NCBI GenBank assembly: GCA_963971575.1
Contig: OZ020622.1
Coordinates: forward strand, 33,200,301 to 33,264,300
Reading direction: 5' to 3'
Length of the DNA stretch: 64,000 nt
Source of the DNA: Liopterus haemorrhoidalis
Taxonomy: Eukaryota; Arthropoda; Insecta; Coleoptera; Dytiscidae
A program made the position numbers and the translations under genes. Shown one piece after another: positions 38,550-51,400 of this stretch (position 1 is the first letter of the stretch; each line of letters begins with the position of its first letter). The notes under the pieces were generated by a model. It was not told the origin of the DNA, did not search any database, and saw only the letters and a program-made list of their open reading frames with translations.

Positions 38550-40282
38550 AAATGTGTGTCAGCAAACTAATCGAAACCGCAGTCGCAGCCCTGTAAAGGA
38601 TTACGATGAAATTGAAACTGTGACAATATCTGATTCAATATATGAAGTACCTAGCTTAAATATTTTACCTGCTAATGAATGTGACAATGGAAGTATCACT
38701 CTAATTGAATCTGTTCAGAGTTTGGAATATTTGGACCCATGCCCATCATCATCTGACCCATGTCCATCATCATCTGACCCATGCCCATCATCATCATCTA
38801 GTAGATCGGCTTCTAATATATGTGGTGCTTCAGGTGATAGCAGTTGTACTGAAAGTCTTAGTCTCTTACCAAAAACGAAACCAAAGAAACTTACACATTT
38901 CATTGATATTTTAAATGAAAGTAAAATAGAAGATTTAAATAATGCATTATCTGACTTTATTTTTGGTTGCAACATTTCTTTGAATGTAGTGGAATCCACA
39001 TATTTTAAAAATTTTATTAAAAAACTTAGACCAGCATATACACTACCTAGCAGGAAAACCTTATCTACAACAATGTTATAAGACATGCATGGCAAAAGCA
39101 AAAGAATTACTAAATCCAGAATCAGTGATTCTGATAGATGGCTGGAAAAATTCTTCCAGTAATGCAAAAACTGTCGTAGCAATGCTGCATTGCTCTAATG
39201 GTTGTCAAGCATTTCTCAATGCTTGGGATTTATCTGGTGAACCAGAAACGGGAGAAAAATTATCCGAAATTGTTACGACATGCATTTCTTTAGCTAAAGA
39301 AATGTATAATACAAATATTTATGCCGTAGTGTCGGATAATGCAAGCGATATGATAAGGATGGGCAATATTCTTAATTCCGTTGTTTGGCATAGTAACTGC
39401 AATTCTCATACAGCCAACTTACTAGCTAAAGATATTTTGGATCAAGAACTTACAGCAAATGTAATTACTGTAATAAGAGAGTTTAAAAAGACCGATTTTG
39501 AGAAATACATGATAAGTAAGGGTGGACATAAGATGAAACTACCCTGTGAAACTCGATGGTGCTCATATCGAAATGCCTACTTTTCTTTGATCGAAAACCT
39601 GCATCATATGAAATTAGTTGCTTCAGAATCAACAAACATGAAACCTGAAGTGACCAGGTTAATCTTTGATGAATCTTTTATAAAAGAAGTGAAAGAGAAT
39701 ATTGAATTTTTCGATCCTGTTTGCCAATTAATAAATAATTGTCAAAAGGCAACATGTTCTCTTGCAGATGCTGTATGGAACTGGCTCAATTTAATTCTTG
39801 CAGGTAGATTTAATACACATCTAGAATATCGTAAAAATATGGCATTAAACCTTTTCTCTCTGGTAGCATATTACTTGCACCCTTTTTACGACAACAATTT
39901 ATTAGATCATGCTCAACAGAACAAAATACAAAACTTTTTGTTAGAGGAACTTGATGCTAATGGACTAGAAGATTTGTATAATTACAAGAACAAATTGGGA
40001 CTCTTTCGGACACTCTATGCAAAAAATATTGAAAATCCGCTTGTATTCTGGAGTACAGCAGAAAATGTACATGCAAGTTTGTCCAAATTAGCAATGAAAT
40101 TATTATTAATCCCTGCCTCCTCTGCTCAAATAGAAAGAGTATTTTCTAACTGGGCACAGATACATACGCCTATTAGAAATAGGCTGACATTTGATAGGTC
40201 TAAAAAACTTATGCATGTTTATTATCAGCTCCGAATACAAGACAGTATTGACTACGATAATTCTTACGATGATAATTTATAG
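38550..40282 (+). pseudogene. hAT transposase, main exon, frameshifted
   Basis: Acceptor TTTTAG at about 38549; 38550-39075 encodes an acidic Ser/Pro-rich linker with three DPCPSSS repeats and the start of the catalytic region. At about 39078 a one-base shift breaks the frame (the natural reading continues as YKTCMAKAKELLNP). 39089-40282 then encodes the RNase H-like core (ILIDGWKNSS, SDNASDMI, HSNCNSHTANLLAKD, CETRWCSYRNAY) and the C-terminal dimerisation region (LLLIPASSAQIERVFSNW...RNRL). About 570 residues in all, a normal size for hAT. Close to intact apart from the shift and the SINE. Confidence 0.88.
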
Positions 40283-41089
40283 TAAGATTTCTTCAGTCTT
40301 TTCCTTGATTTATAGTAATGTGATTCTTCCTTGAACCTGTTCAAATCATCTATCAAAGGCACTGATTTATCATGTGATGTAATTTATTTATCTATTTATT
40401 TTTTTACGATTGTTAGTGGTAAATGTGTATTGTGGAGTACGTGGAAGTTCCTATTGTATAAATGCAAAAAATAAAAATGAATTTTGTAATAATTTTTATT
40501 TAATTTAATAAAACCATTTTTCCTAACTCTGATATATGTATGCATGATACAATTGTAATATATACAGCTATATGTTTTAATGTGAAATATTAATAATAAT
40601 ATTTTACATTAATAATCGTATATTTATATCAATTTCAAATTGCGTTGTGCGTTTACTTTACTTGCAACTGAAAAAACTAAATTTTCTTTTAGTAGTTCAT
40701 ACAGACAGAAACCAAGTAATTTATATTGTCCATAACAACCTACGATTTGTGAGATAACATTTTTGGAAACAATATATGTAATTAGAACTACATAAAAATG
40801 AAAGAAACATAAACATTAAAGTAAATTTAAGCTATTGACATTCTATTATTTCAAATATTACATTTAAACGTACTGCGCATGTACAGTTTACATTCGACAT
40901 TCGACACGTAAACAGAGGCATATTCTACTTGACATGTTTACGCGTAAAATCTACATTAGTCTACATCATGTATTCTACGCGTCCATCACTGATACTAAGT
41001 TTATAATAATAACGTCTAAATTAATATTATATATAAACAAATCATATGTATTGATGTAATTTACTTTCTAATTAATGTTCTTTATTATA

Positions 41090-41496
41090 CAGTCTGTTTC
41101 AAACGGTTAGGCGGAACTAAATGGGAATTTTGTTCTTTTAGGTTGTCACGAGAAGGGACCTTGCTAGGGTTATTTAATTTTTCACGTTGGAATGTCAAAA
41201 TTTAAAATTCCAACAATGAAACCATGGAAACGTATGATATATGTCAATGTCAATTATTTTTTTTATATATTTTAATGACAAAAATATAAATAATTGGGAA
41301 ATTTGTAATAAGAATGACACAAAAAATTAACATATAAAGAAAATGACATTTTAAAATGATGAACAAATTTACCAAAAAATGTTTATTGTAAGTATGATTT
41401 ACAAAGCTTAAACAAAACGGCCGAAAAGCACGATTTAAACGATGAAAGTAACTAGATTGCAAAATCTAGTTCCGCTTAACCGTTTGGAACAGACTG
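41090..41496. mobile_element. 407-bp MITE, CAGTCTGTTCC family, copy d
   Basis: Complete inverted ends and TA flanks (41088-41089, 41497-41498). Same direction as copies a and b. Confidence 0.85.
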
Positions 41497-41502
41497 TAGC
41501 CG

Positions 41503-41790
41503 GTTCACTTTTGTAAGAACAAACTAAGAGGGAATTTTGTTTTCAATAGTTTGCACCTTTGAAGCTGTTTGTCATGTTGGTATTAAAAAATATCACTTTT
41601 TTAAAATGGTGATCCATTTGACATATGTAATATTGAAAAATGATATCTTAATTATAATGATCATAACCTTATCAACCTAAAGTCGGTTTTACAGCGTAAG
41701 GAATATTTTTAATTGCAATTTAAAGTCAGTAACACACCATAAAAGTAACCAAAATAACCAGATCTAGTGTGTTCTTACAAAAGTGAACAG
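41503..41790. mobile_element. MITE, GTTCACTTTTGTAAG family, copy 2
   Basis: Ends GTTCACTTTTGTAAGAACA and its inverse. Opposite in direction to 23554-23789 and about 50 bases longer. Lies six bases after copy d of the other family. Confidence 0.75.
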
Positions 41791-42862
41791 CTTATAAATT
41801 GTTTACAAAATACTTCAAAATGAATTAAATATTACAAGAATAAGTTAAATTAATTTACGGATATTAGAAATGTTATCCAATAAACACGGCTTTTATTTTT
41901 CACATATTTTTTTATTATTTCGAAGTTGGGAACACTTTCCTTATCATCTTTAGCACATTTGACACAGACTCGACACACTTTGGACACATTGACATTACCT
42001 TGACAACCACCATTAATAAATAAAAAAAAATATTTTTTTAAAATAATAATTATTAGCGAGCCGGTTGTTAAAGATTTGGCAACACATCACTGCTCACGTG
42101 TCTGTAGTTCTGTTGTGCTGCTATCTGTAGTAGTTGATTTTAGGTTTAGACTTGCAGGTTAAGGCCAAAACTATGACAACATTACTTAATATCAAATACC
42201 ATGGTTCACCGCCAGGATTACTGATTCATATTACTACACAAATATTACCGATAATAATTACAACCGGTACCAAATACTAAAATACTAGTATCGATACCTT
42301 ATTGCTATCGAGAGTGTCGCTTCATCTCAGTGAGTGAGGAGACAGGCCTACTTACCGCCCCCATACCAGTCAGCCAATGAACTCCCCGCACACAAGTGTG
42401 CTCGAGGAACTGCCAGATTTACTTAATAAATTGATTATCAAAATAGTAACAATATTTAATAAAACAAAAAAAAATCTACAGCCGTTCAAATGCTACAAGG
42501 CACATATGAGAATAACATATTTTTACACTGCTTATAAATTAAATTTGTAAATATAAAAATTTCAATTATTTTTTTAATTTAATGAAATTTACATAAACTA
42601 TAAAAAAATAATGTCATTCTCATTGGGTTTTTGTAGCCTTTTGAGCCGCCGAAAAAACATTGTATAATTGCACGTAAGAAATTTGTGTATTTATACTATT
42701 AATTTGATTTACAGAACTCGGCTTGTTACATGTTACATTCGGTGATAATGCCGTCAGTTTCCTTACTTGTTGAATAAACAGCTATTGTTACATTAAATAT
42801 AACAATGCAGCACAAATATTAGAGTGACTGAAGCTGCAGCAAGCTACCTGAACAGGCTAGAA
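41791..42862. other. Non-coding stretch
   Basis: No gene recognised. AT-rich with a GC-richer patch at 42300-42420. No inverted ends found. Confidence 0.5.
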
Positions 42863-43186
42863 CTAGTTAGTACAGTGACTGTATAAAGACAGTGTGGCCA
42901 TACGATGGTCTCATTTTCTATTGGTCGAGCTGAAGTCCGCCATGTTTTTTCCAACTTTGTTACAGATTACATATGGTTTACATGTGTTTCAGCAGATTTA
43001 AGTGATATTTTCAAATAATATACGTATACCATATTTATTGATTAAATGCATAATTGTCAATATATACATCAGTTTTCTTTATTAATATATCTTTTATATA
43101 TAACATTTGCTTTTTGTTCTGCTTATTCTTTTTTAATATGAAAATATCCTTTTTTTTTAATTGAGAATATTAATATTCTCAATTAA

Positions 43187-45104
43187 CCCCTTAAGGCGCA
43201 AAATCCTATAGTTCTCAATAGTTTCTTATACAAAATTAATAATCGGAAATGAAATTAATAACAATCTATACATCAAAATTTGCAGCGAATTTTTATCTAT
43301 CTAATAAGATGTTTTTAAGTGTAGAAAAAACTGTTATATAATTGTAAACAAGCAAATTGCATTATAGACGCCATCTTGTAAACCAATTGACGCATATTTG
43401 CGTACAATGCGGCAAATTGTAGGTAAAGCTTCATTCTACAAATATGTTAGTAGCTATTTTGCTCTATTGTGAAAACTACTTATAGTTATTGTACTTGGTA
43501 GTCTATTTTTGCCGCCATCTTGAATTTGCCGAGGTTTTGAAAATAAGTGTTACGGGTAAAAATGATTCAATATTCGTGAAGAATACGTGTACCAAGTGGC
43601 ATTCCATTATCATCAAGTATAATATTTTTCGACGAAGGCTCTAAACTATAAGTAATGAAGTCGAAAAAAATGTTGACGTACTATTTGAACATTTCTACAC
43701 AAAACTATATAAATATAAAAGTTGTTCGAAACCCACAAATAGATTTAAAAAATTACAGAACATTGTTGCTGATGTCAATTATTAAGTTATTGAGCGATAA
43801 TATTTTTACAATAAATGTTTCTACAATTAAAAATATACTATTAGATAGATAAAAATTCGGTGCAAAATTTGATGTATAGATTGATACTAATTTGATTTTA
43901 GATTGTTTGTTTTGTATAAGAAACTAGTAACCTCTGGGGGTTATACGCAGCCTTAACGCACAATTTTTTTTGGATATTTCGGTAAAAGAAATCAATTTTT
44001 TATTTGTAAAATTTTGTAACCTAACTTTATTAAAATACGGTTTAAGGCGGCGTATAACCCCCAGAGGTTACCAATTTCTTATACAAAACTAACAATCTGA
44101 AATAAAACTAGTATCAATCTATACATCAAATTTTTCACCGAATTTTCATCTATCTAATCAAATATTTTTAATTGTAGACACATTTATTGTAAAAACATTA
44201 TCGCTCAATAACTTAATAATTGACATCTGCAAAATTGTTCTATAATTTTTTAAATCTATTTATGGGTTTCAAATAACTTTTATATTTGTATAGTTTTATG
44301 TAGAAATGTTCAAATAATACGCCGACATTTTTTTCGACTTGATTACTTATTGTTTAGAACCGTCGTCGAAAAATATTATACTTGATGATAATAGAATGCC
44401 ACTTGGTATACGTATTCTTCACAAAAATTAAATCATTTTTACCCGTAACACCTATTTTGAGAACCGCGGCAGATTCAAGATGGCGACAAATATAGACTAC
44501 CAAGTACAATAACTATAAATAGTTTTCATAATAGAACAAAATATGTAAAAACCTTTTTGTAGAATGAAGCTTTATCTACAATTTGCCGCATAGTATGCAA
44601 ATATGCGTCGATTGGTTTACAAGGTGGCGTATATAATGCAATTTGCTTATTTGCAATTACATTATAGTTTTTTCTACAATTTAAAATATCCTATTAGATA
44701 GATAAAAATTCGCTGCAAATTTTGATATATAGATTGTTATTAATTTTATTTCCGATTATTAGTTTTGTATAAGAAACTATTGAGAACTATAGGGTTGTGC
44801 GCCGCCTTAAGCAAAAAAAAAAACGTAAATTTAAATGTTTTTTAATATTTTAATTGGGTATGAAATAATAGCTAATAGAAATAAATAATAGGAGGGAAGG
44901 AGGTCGGGATCGGTAACATAACATCGTATGGAACATAAACGGACTTAAAATAATTGAATAAAGAAATGTTAACATTGCCATGACATACATGGAGTTGTAA
45001 CATTTGAATAAACATAACAGTGCTCTGCCCGTGTATGTCACGGAGTTGTGCATTTCTGCAAGTAAGCGCCGCCCGTATATGTCACGGAGCTGTGCGTTAA
45101 GGGG
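43187..45104. mobile_element. TTAA-flanked foldback element with two 770-bp inverted arms
   Basis: CCCCTTAAGGCGCA at the left and TGCGTTAAGGGG at the right, with TTAA on both sides (43183-43186, 45105-45108), as in piggyBac-type insertion. Arms 43191-43957 and 44042-44810 are inverse copies with about 90 percent identity by eye, and each arm itself begins TTAAGGCG and ends CCTTAA. A single arm also occurs at 7220-12725. No transposase; the right 280 bases hold two TATGTCACGGAG words. Confidence 0.8.
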
Positions 45105-45338
45105 TTAAAAAAAAGTCAAAATTACGATCGTTTCATCAACTTGAAGGGCCCTTTTTGTAATCACTTTTAAAGTAACATTAGTAATTTGTTCCAATGTTAT
45201 GTAAATGAGTACTTTTAAAGTTGAGAAAAGTAAAATTGGAAGGTAATTATAAAAACGTGCGTTTTCCCAAAAATGAGAGAACCCAACATAATTTTTTATA
45301 GAACCCTATCATTATTTTTTCCTATCTTTTTATTCTAA

Positions 45339-46272
45339 AGGATTCCACACACCAAAGCGGCCGCGGTGGCGGCCACGGTAGCGATACGACTAGCGATCAG
45401 GTCTCCTCACACTAACGCGGTGGGAGTGGCGGTAGCGGTAGCGATCAGTTAGTGAATCACGGTATATAGTTGTATGATAACGGATTCAAACGGTTAGGCG
45501 GAACTAAATGGGAATTTCGTTCTTTTAGGTTGGAAAAGGGACCTTGCTTGGGTTAATTCATTTTTCACGATGGAATGTCAAAATTTAAAATTCCAACAAT
45601 GAAACCATGGAAACGAATGACATATGTCAAACTTAAATTAATTTTCTTACATATTTTAATGACAAAAAATAAATAAATGGGATATTTGTATTAAGAATGA
45701 CACAAAAAATCAAAATATAAAGAAAATGACATTTTAAAATAATATTAACCTTAACCAAAAAATGTTTGTTGCAAGTATGATTTACAAAGCTTAAACAAAA
45801 CGGCTGAAAAGCATGATTTAAACGATGAAAGTAACTAGATTGCAAAATCTAGTTCCGCCTAACCGTTTGGAACAGACTTTACTATCAATTTCCAAAACTT
45901 TTCCTATTTCGTTCCACACTTTATTTGTTTACCTAATATTCTTGTAATCAGGATGTACTAAGTCATACAAAATTAAATGATCCTTTACTGATCTATGATT
46001 TTTTCTGTTAAATTATCTATTTTCGACATTATTTTCTTAAATATATTCACTCTGTGGTATATAAACAATGAATATCGCGCGGCCTAACGCAACTTGTCGA
46101 GTTCGGCCGCCAGTGTTTGGTGATCGCTAGACTGAACGCTGCATTCGGTGGCGTTCTCAGATAGCTGAACGCTTGTATGTGCGTGGTCTCATTGTATTGT
46201 ATAGGTTGCGTTAGGCCGCTGCCGTATCGCTACCGTGGCCGCCACCGCGGCCGCTTTGGTGTGTGGAATCCT
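45339..46272. mobile_element. GC-rich inverted-repeat element, TAA target duplication
   Basis: About 51-base perfect inverted ends starting AGGATTCCACACACCAAAG and continuing as GCGGCCGCGGTGGCGGCC; TAA flanks both sides (45336-45338, 46273-46275). The three-base TAA target and the inverted GC-rich ends fit a PIF/Harbinger-type MITE. Copy e of the CAGTCTGTTCC family (45482-45879) is inserted in it. Confidence 0.8.
45482..45879. mobile_element. MITE, CAGTCTGTTCC family, copy e
   Basis: Left end truncated (starts at TTCAAACGGTTAGG), right end nearly complete. Body as in copies a, b and d. Confidence 0.8.
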
Positions 46273-46782
46273 TAATTCTAATGTCCTGTTTGAACTTGTT
46301 TTCTTAAATCTAATAATCAAATTAAAATAAATAAGTATATTTTTAATTTACGACTGTAACCCCCGTTTTAATATATATATATTTAAAAAAAAATCGTTTG
46401 TATAGGTCCTCAAATAAAATTATAAAATAATAAAAACCTAACTCTTTTATTTCCTTTCATGTCCTTTTTTAAGAATTTTTTCATTTGTTTTCTTTTCATG
46501 TTCCAAACATTTCAAAAAAATACCTTCATCGCTAGGTAATTTTAATATTTATCTAAATAAATGTTGAATCATATACATTTTTTTTCTTAACAATAAATTG
46601 ATATTCACATATATATATAAACATAAATACGTAAAATTATTAAAAAATAAAGAAATATTATAATATATCAGGGTATATTAACATTTATTCCATATACCAA
46701 TACCCAATACAAATCTGGAATAAATATGGCGGCTACAGTTCATATGGCCACACTGTCTTTATACAGTCACTGTACTAGTTAG

Positions 46783-47600
46783 ATCTGCAGAGCGCTAACT
46801 GTTGTATAGTATTTCCAAAATGAAATGGCCGGTCTTTTTAAGCAGCTTAACAATGTAGTAATGGGTTCATTGCAGTAATCCTGAGACTTAATGCTGTAAA
46901 AAGAATATGAGAGGTATTAAGGGAATTTTAAATTTAAATAGAATAGATGTACAATTGAACTATAACAGTAAAACCATTAAGGATATTTTCCAAATTTATA
47001 ATCCTATTGTTTCTAAATGTTAGGTGTTGTTATACTTGTTTGTTAGTTAATTTTCACCGGTAATGGCAAAAAAAAGAACGCTGCAGTATTTTAAGGCTAC
47101 CGCCATATTATTGTGTTTTAAACCCTAAAGACAATTGAAACATTTTTTTTATAAATCCACCAAGTAAATCTTCAATAATTATTAATTCAAATCACAGTGG
47201 TAGTGACACAAACTCTGATAGTGATATAAACAATGATAATAGTGATAATGATTAATATTTTAATAATTTTAAATTACCATAAATTGACAAGTTCAAGAAA
47301 TGAATGATTTTTGTTTGTGCAAATTTGAATTATTTAATATAGACTATAAATACTTTAAAACAAAACGATAAAAATGTGAAGGAATGTCATGTGAGTATAT
47401 ACAGTTCATTCTAAATAGCATATAAGAAAACACGTTTATTTTGAATAATTATTGCGGTCCTGTCAACTATTATTAACATAACCTCAGCAGGTATAATGGT
47501 TATACTGTCAGCCATTATTTGAATCAATAAGTTAGGGTGGCCATTTCATTTTGGAAAAACTATACCTGATATCGCCAACTTTCATAACTAAATTAATGTT
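46783..47600. other. Non-coding stretch
   Basis: Nothing recognised between the 3.9-kb element and the SINE. Confidence 0.5.
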
Positions 47601-47751
47601 GCCGACCGGCGTAGCGTAGTGGTAACACATGTGCTCTGCGTTGCGAAGGTCTCGGGTTCGAATCCCGTTCAGGCATGGAAATTTTCTCAAATAAAATTTG
47701 TCCTGGCTAATTGCAACAGCAGCAAAGGCCATTAAATAATAAAAAAAAAAA
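47601..47751 (+). repeat. SINE (tRNA-derived), full-length, copy 2
   Basis: Box A GTAGCGTAGTGGTAAC, box B GGGTTCGAATCCC 35 bases later, then the body ATGGAAATTTTCTC, TGTCCTGGCTAATTGC, AGCAAAGGCCATTAAA and poly(A). AATGTT lies on both sides. The antisense frame reads NGIRTRDLR, the well-known spurious peptide of such SINEs. Confidence 0.9.
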
Positions 47752-48023
47752 TGAATGTTATTTTCTTAGATTACTTGGCCATAACGTAACTAGTCATATT
47801 GCTGTCAAGCACTGAACTATGCTCAAAGTTATTTGGAGTCGTCATATGGCTCCTATTTATTAGGTCTAATTAGAGAGAAAATAAAACAATATAAATAGAT
47901 AAGTATAAAAACCACAAGTATTTTGTTTTGAATTAATAAATTATTTAATTAAAAAAAGAATTTAACAGTGAATAAAATGGAAAATATTTTTTCTATTCTG
48001 GAAATGTTAATGTAAATTTTATA
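47752..48023 (-). other. 3' UTR of the XK-related gene
   Basis: On the minus strand AATAAA lies at 47861-47856, about 165 bases after the stop codon at 48024, a plausible poly(A) signal. Confidence 0.45.
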
Positions 48024-48439
48024 TTATTGAACCATACTATTCAAGTGTGGTTCAATAAATTTCTCACGATGCAGAGAATATACTGCAAATGCAGTTCTGC
48101 CTCCTATATCAGCTGATGTTAGTAGCAGGGATGTCCAGAGGATGTTGGGGTGTGGCCCATTGGCCGCTGTTGCCCACATGGTCAAAAGGTACACGTCCCC
48201 GAGCAAGTAAAAGAGACCGTATATCAGTGCCCCGTGGACTTTAGGATGCTGACCCGGTTCAACGAGCCAGTCCAAACCTCTCAGTGCCGCACGGCGCACA
48301 CTGCGCTCTCGGCCGTATTCCGGCCTGGCATACCAGAACCACGCCGCCCCCAGGAGGTAGTGACATATCAGCGGAAGGACGGTCCAGGCCCATGACCATG
48401 TAGAGGACAAGGCGAGCGCCACGGCCGCCGCTCGACATC
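48024..48439 (-). CDS. XK-related gene, last exon
   Basis: Acceptor GTGTGTTGCAG up to 48440, stop at 48026-48024. Encodes the final four or so helices and a short tail ending HLNSMVQ. The frame upstream of the acceptor is open by chance but is intron. Confidence 0.87.
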
Positions 48440-51400
48440 CTGCAACACACACAAACAACATTAGCAACGCCCTGTAGCAAGGACTAGACAAGGAAACGCT
48501 GGACAGATGACGACACTTAACTTGGATCCAGACTGCTTCACCAACCAGGGCCGGCCCTAGCAAGCGCGGGGCCCGACGCAAGTATAATTTGCGGGGCCCC
48601 AAAAAATAAATAAATAAAAAAATTATAAAATAAATAGAGGTTATATACTATACAGGTTTATTTCTTTAGACATTATTGCTCGCATGGTACTGTTATTGTT
48701 ACATACTTAATTAACCTTTCAAGCTTTTGCTTTCGCAAAATCTTTTATAAGCTTGTTAACTCCATCTCCCACATGGTTTCACATTCAACTGACATAATTG
48801 CCAGTGAATTTAAGTCAGCGTTATGGGCACACCTCAAGTCGTTGTGGTAAGCACACCATCTGTGCCAACTGCAGACAGGATCAACATGAAGTTGAAACTT
48901 GTCCAAACGCGGCACACTGCGTGAACTGCAAAGGGGCGCATGCCTCTACTTCACGCCACTGCCCAACGTACTTAGAGGAGAAGGCAATACAGGTCATTAG
49001 AACGCAGGACAGGATACCGTATTTCGACGCCAAAAGGAAATACAAAGAGAGCGCGCGGGTTACTTTTGCGAAATCTTTCGCGCATGTATCTGCAAAGCGA
49101 ACTGCAAGTGTCCAAACTCAGACATAGTTAGTGCCTCGTCCGACAACTGCAGCAGCAGTAACAGTCGCGACAAATACTGCGAAAGAAAAGGTGGTATTGG
49201 TCCCAGAGACCAAAATTCAGACCCCACAACCTGGGGCATCGGGTCTGAATAAATCCCCCTCTCCTAAAGGAGAACGCACTCAACCTCAGTTCTCCCAACC
49301 ACCTAAGGAGAAGACCCCACAGTCTTCTCCACAAACGAGAAGCGACCAGAGAATGGTCGCTTCTTCAAAACCCTCATCAGTTACTCCTGAAAAGGAAACT
49401 GATAAGGGATCCGTTGGTTCTCACTGGATACCAGTGAGAGCCAAACAATCAAAAAAGGAGTCCAGTGTGTCCATCAAAACACCTGGACTACCAAATGAAA
49501 GTGTAGCCGAGAAAATGGCTGTAGTTCCGCAACCTAAGGGTAAACCAAAAATCATTAGGTTACGGGGTAACTCCCCTAAACAGAAATGAAATGGTCCACT
49601 AATCCAGTGGAACTGTAACGGTGTATACCAGCGCTACGAAGAACTGCGACTTTTATTATCAGATTTTGCGCCTTCGTGTGTTTGTCTGCAGGAAACAAAC
49701 TTCAACGAAACCGACACATTCTCTCCTCAGGGATACTCCGTGTTTCGCACGGATTTCCTTACGGGGTTAAGAGCATGTGACGGCGTGGCAATTCTCGTTA
49801 GAGACACATTGTACCACGATCCTGTAGACATTGACACTGAGTTGCAGGTCGTAGCAGTTCGTGTTGCACTTCCCTTCCAGGTGACGATTTGTTCTATCTA
49901 CCTTCCCCCTGGTGTTCGAACTGACATCCGAGATGTCGTGAACATTATCGATCAACTCTCACCACCTTTCATACTACTAGGCGATTTTAACGCCTACAAT
50001 GTGCGTTGGGGATCGGTGCGGAACGATCGACGGGGACGTCACCTGGAAAATATGTTGAACGAATTGAATTTGAGCTTTCTGAACGACGGCAGACCCACGC
50101 ACTTTTGTGCAGCAACGGCTACATTTAGTGCTATAGATCTTAGCGTTGTTTCAGGAGCCATCGCTCCGTTGTTCAAATGGGATGTGCATCACGACCTGTG
50201 CGGTAGTGATCACTTTCCAATCCTCTTAAAGCCTCTGTTTAATACTGTTACCGAATCCCGCTGGCCACAGTGCGTTCTTCGGAAAGCAGATTGGACCAAG
50301 TTTGCGGAATCATTCTCGCATGAGGATATTCCGAGCTTGACCGTAGACGAAGAGGTGAATCATTTCACGGACTCCATCACAAGCGCGGCTAAAAACAGCA
50401 TACCTCTGTCATCCACTCAGCCCCGTAGAGTTCCCGTTCCCTGGTGGAACGAGGAATGCGGCTTGGCGCTACGTGAAAGGAGACAACTCTTCAATACATT
50501 CCGTCGTTGGCCAACAGATGATAGCTTTCCAACGAGCAAAAGCTCGTGCTAAGAGGATTGTGAAAGAAAGCAAGCGCGAATCATGGCGCAAATACGTGTC
50601 CACCGTTACAGTTGCCACTCCAGTGGCCAAAGTTTGGGAGAAGGTCCGGAAAATATCCGGTCTAAATACAGCTACAGCCATTGCTGGTCTATCGGTAAAT
50701 GGTAACGTAGTTACATCAGCGGTCGAAATTGCTAACACTTTGGCATCTAATTTTGCGTTCAATTCTAGCTCTGAACATAATCCACCCGAGTTTCTAACTC
50801 GTAAAGCAGGCCTCGAATCTATACCTCTAAATATCTTTTCTAGAAATGAAGAGATATACAACCTGCTTTTCTCTCGTGAAGAGCTAGATAGCGCGATGTC
50901 AAAATGTAAGGATAGCTCTCCTGGTTCAGATGCGATACATTATCGTATGATCCGAAATCTTCCAGAATCATCTAAGTCTAGGCTTTTGAATGTCTATAAC
51001 AGGATATGGACTGAGGGCAAGTGCCCGACCAAGTGGAAGGAATCCCATATAATTCCTATCCCCAAAGTCGGGAAAGATAAACACTTGCCTTCTAGCTATA
51101 GACCAATATCACTGACCAGTTGTCTCTGCAAGCTCATTTGCTCTCAAGATTTGGTTTTTAGAATCAACGACTTGCTGGCCAACACACAGTGCGGCTTTCG
51201 CCGTCACCGCTCAACAGCAGATCATCTGGTCAGACTAGAGACAGCTATCAGGAATGCATTCGTTGAAAATAAACACCTGGTAGCTGTGTTTTTCGATATT
51301 GAGAAAGCCTATGACACTGCATGGATTTATGGTATTCTCCGTACTCTGCATTCCTGGGGTCTCCGGGGACGCTTGATGTTCTTTATAAAAGATTTCATGT

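Larger units (their letters stand above)
37875..40991 (+). mobile_element. hAT transposon, inactivated
   Basis: Ends CAGAGATGGGCG and CGTCCATCACTG (inverted, hAT-type CAGNGATG), with repeated GTCTACG/GTAGAC words in the subterminal parts. Eight-base flanks GTTCTAAG and ATACTAAG differ at two positions, fitting an aged 8-bp duplication. Contains a hAT transposase in two exons, a SINE in the first exon and one frameshift. Confidence 0.85.
42871..46774. mobile_element. 3.9-kb non-autonomous element, 32-bp inverted ends, 8-bp duplication
   Basis: Ends TACAGTGACTGTATAAAGAC (through GTGTGGCCATA) are repeated perfectly in inverse. CTAGTTAG lies on both sides (42863-42870, 46775-46782), an exact 8-bp target duplication. 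Inside are a TTAA-flanked element (43187-45104) and a TAA-flanked element (45339-46272); the remaining 1 kb has no open frame. Eight-base duplications occur in hAT and P-type elements, but the terminal TACAGTGA does not match a superfamily I can name. Confidence 0.85.

Noticed and set aside
36908..41462. Repeated 70-90-residue frames beginning MQSSYFHRLN
   Set aside because: They recur because they are antisense to the CAGTCTGTTCC MITE copies; they carry no domain.
47532..47732. Minus-strand frame with NGIRTRDLR
   Set aside because: It is the antisense of a tRNA-derived SINE, a known spurious peptide.
48440..48602. Upstream extension of the last XK-related exon in an open frame
   Set aside because: A strong pyrimidine-rich acceptor at 48440 and matching phase with the exon at 53691 show that it is intron.
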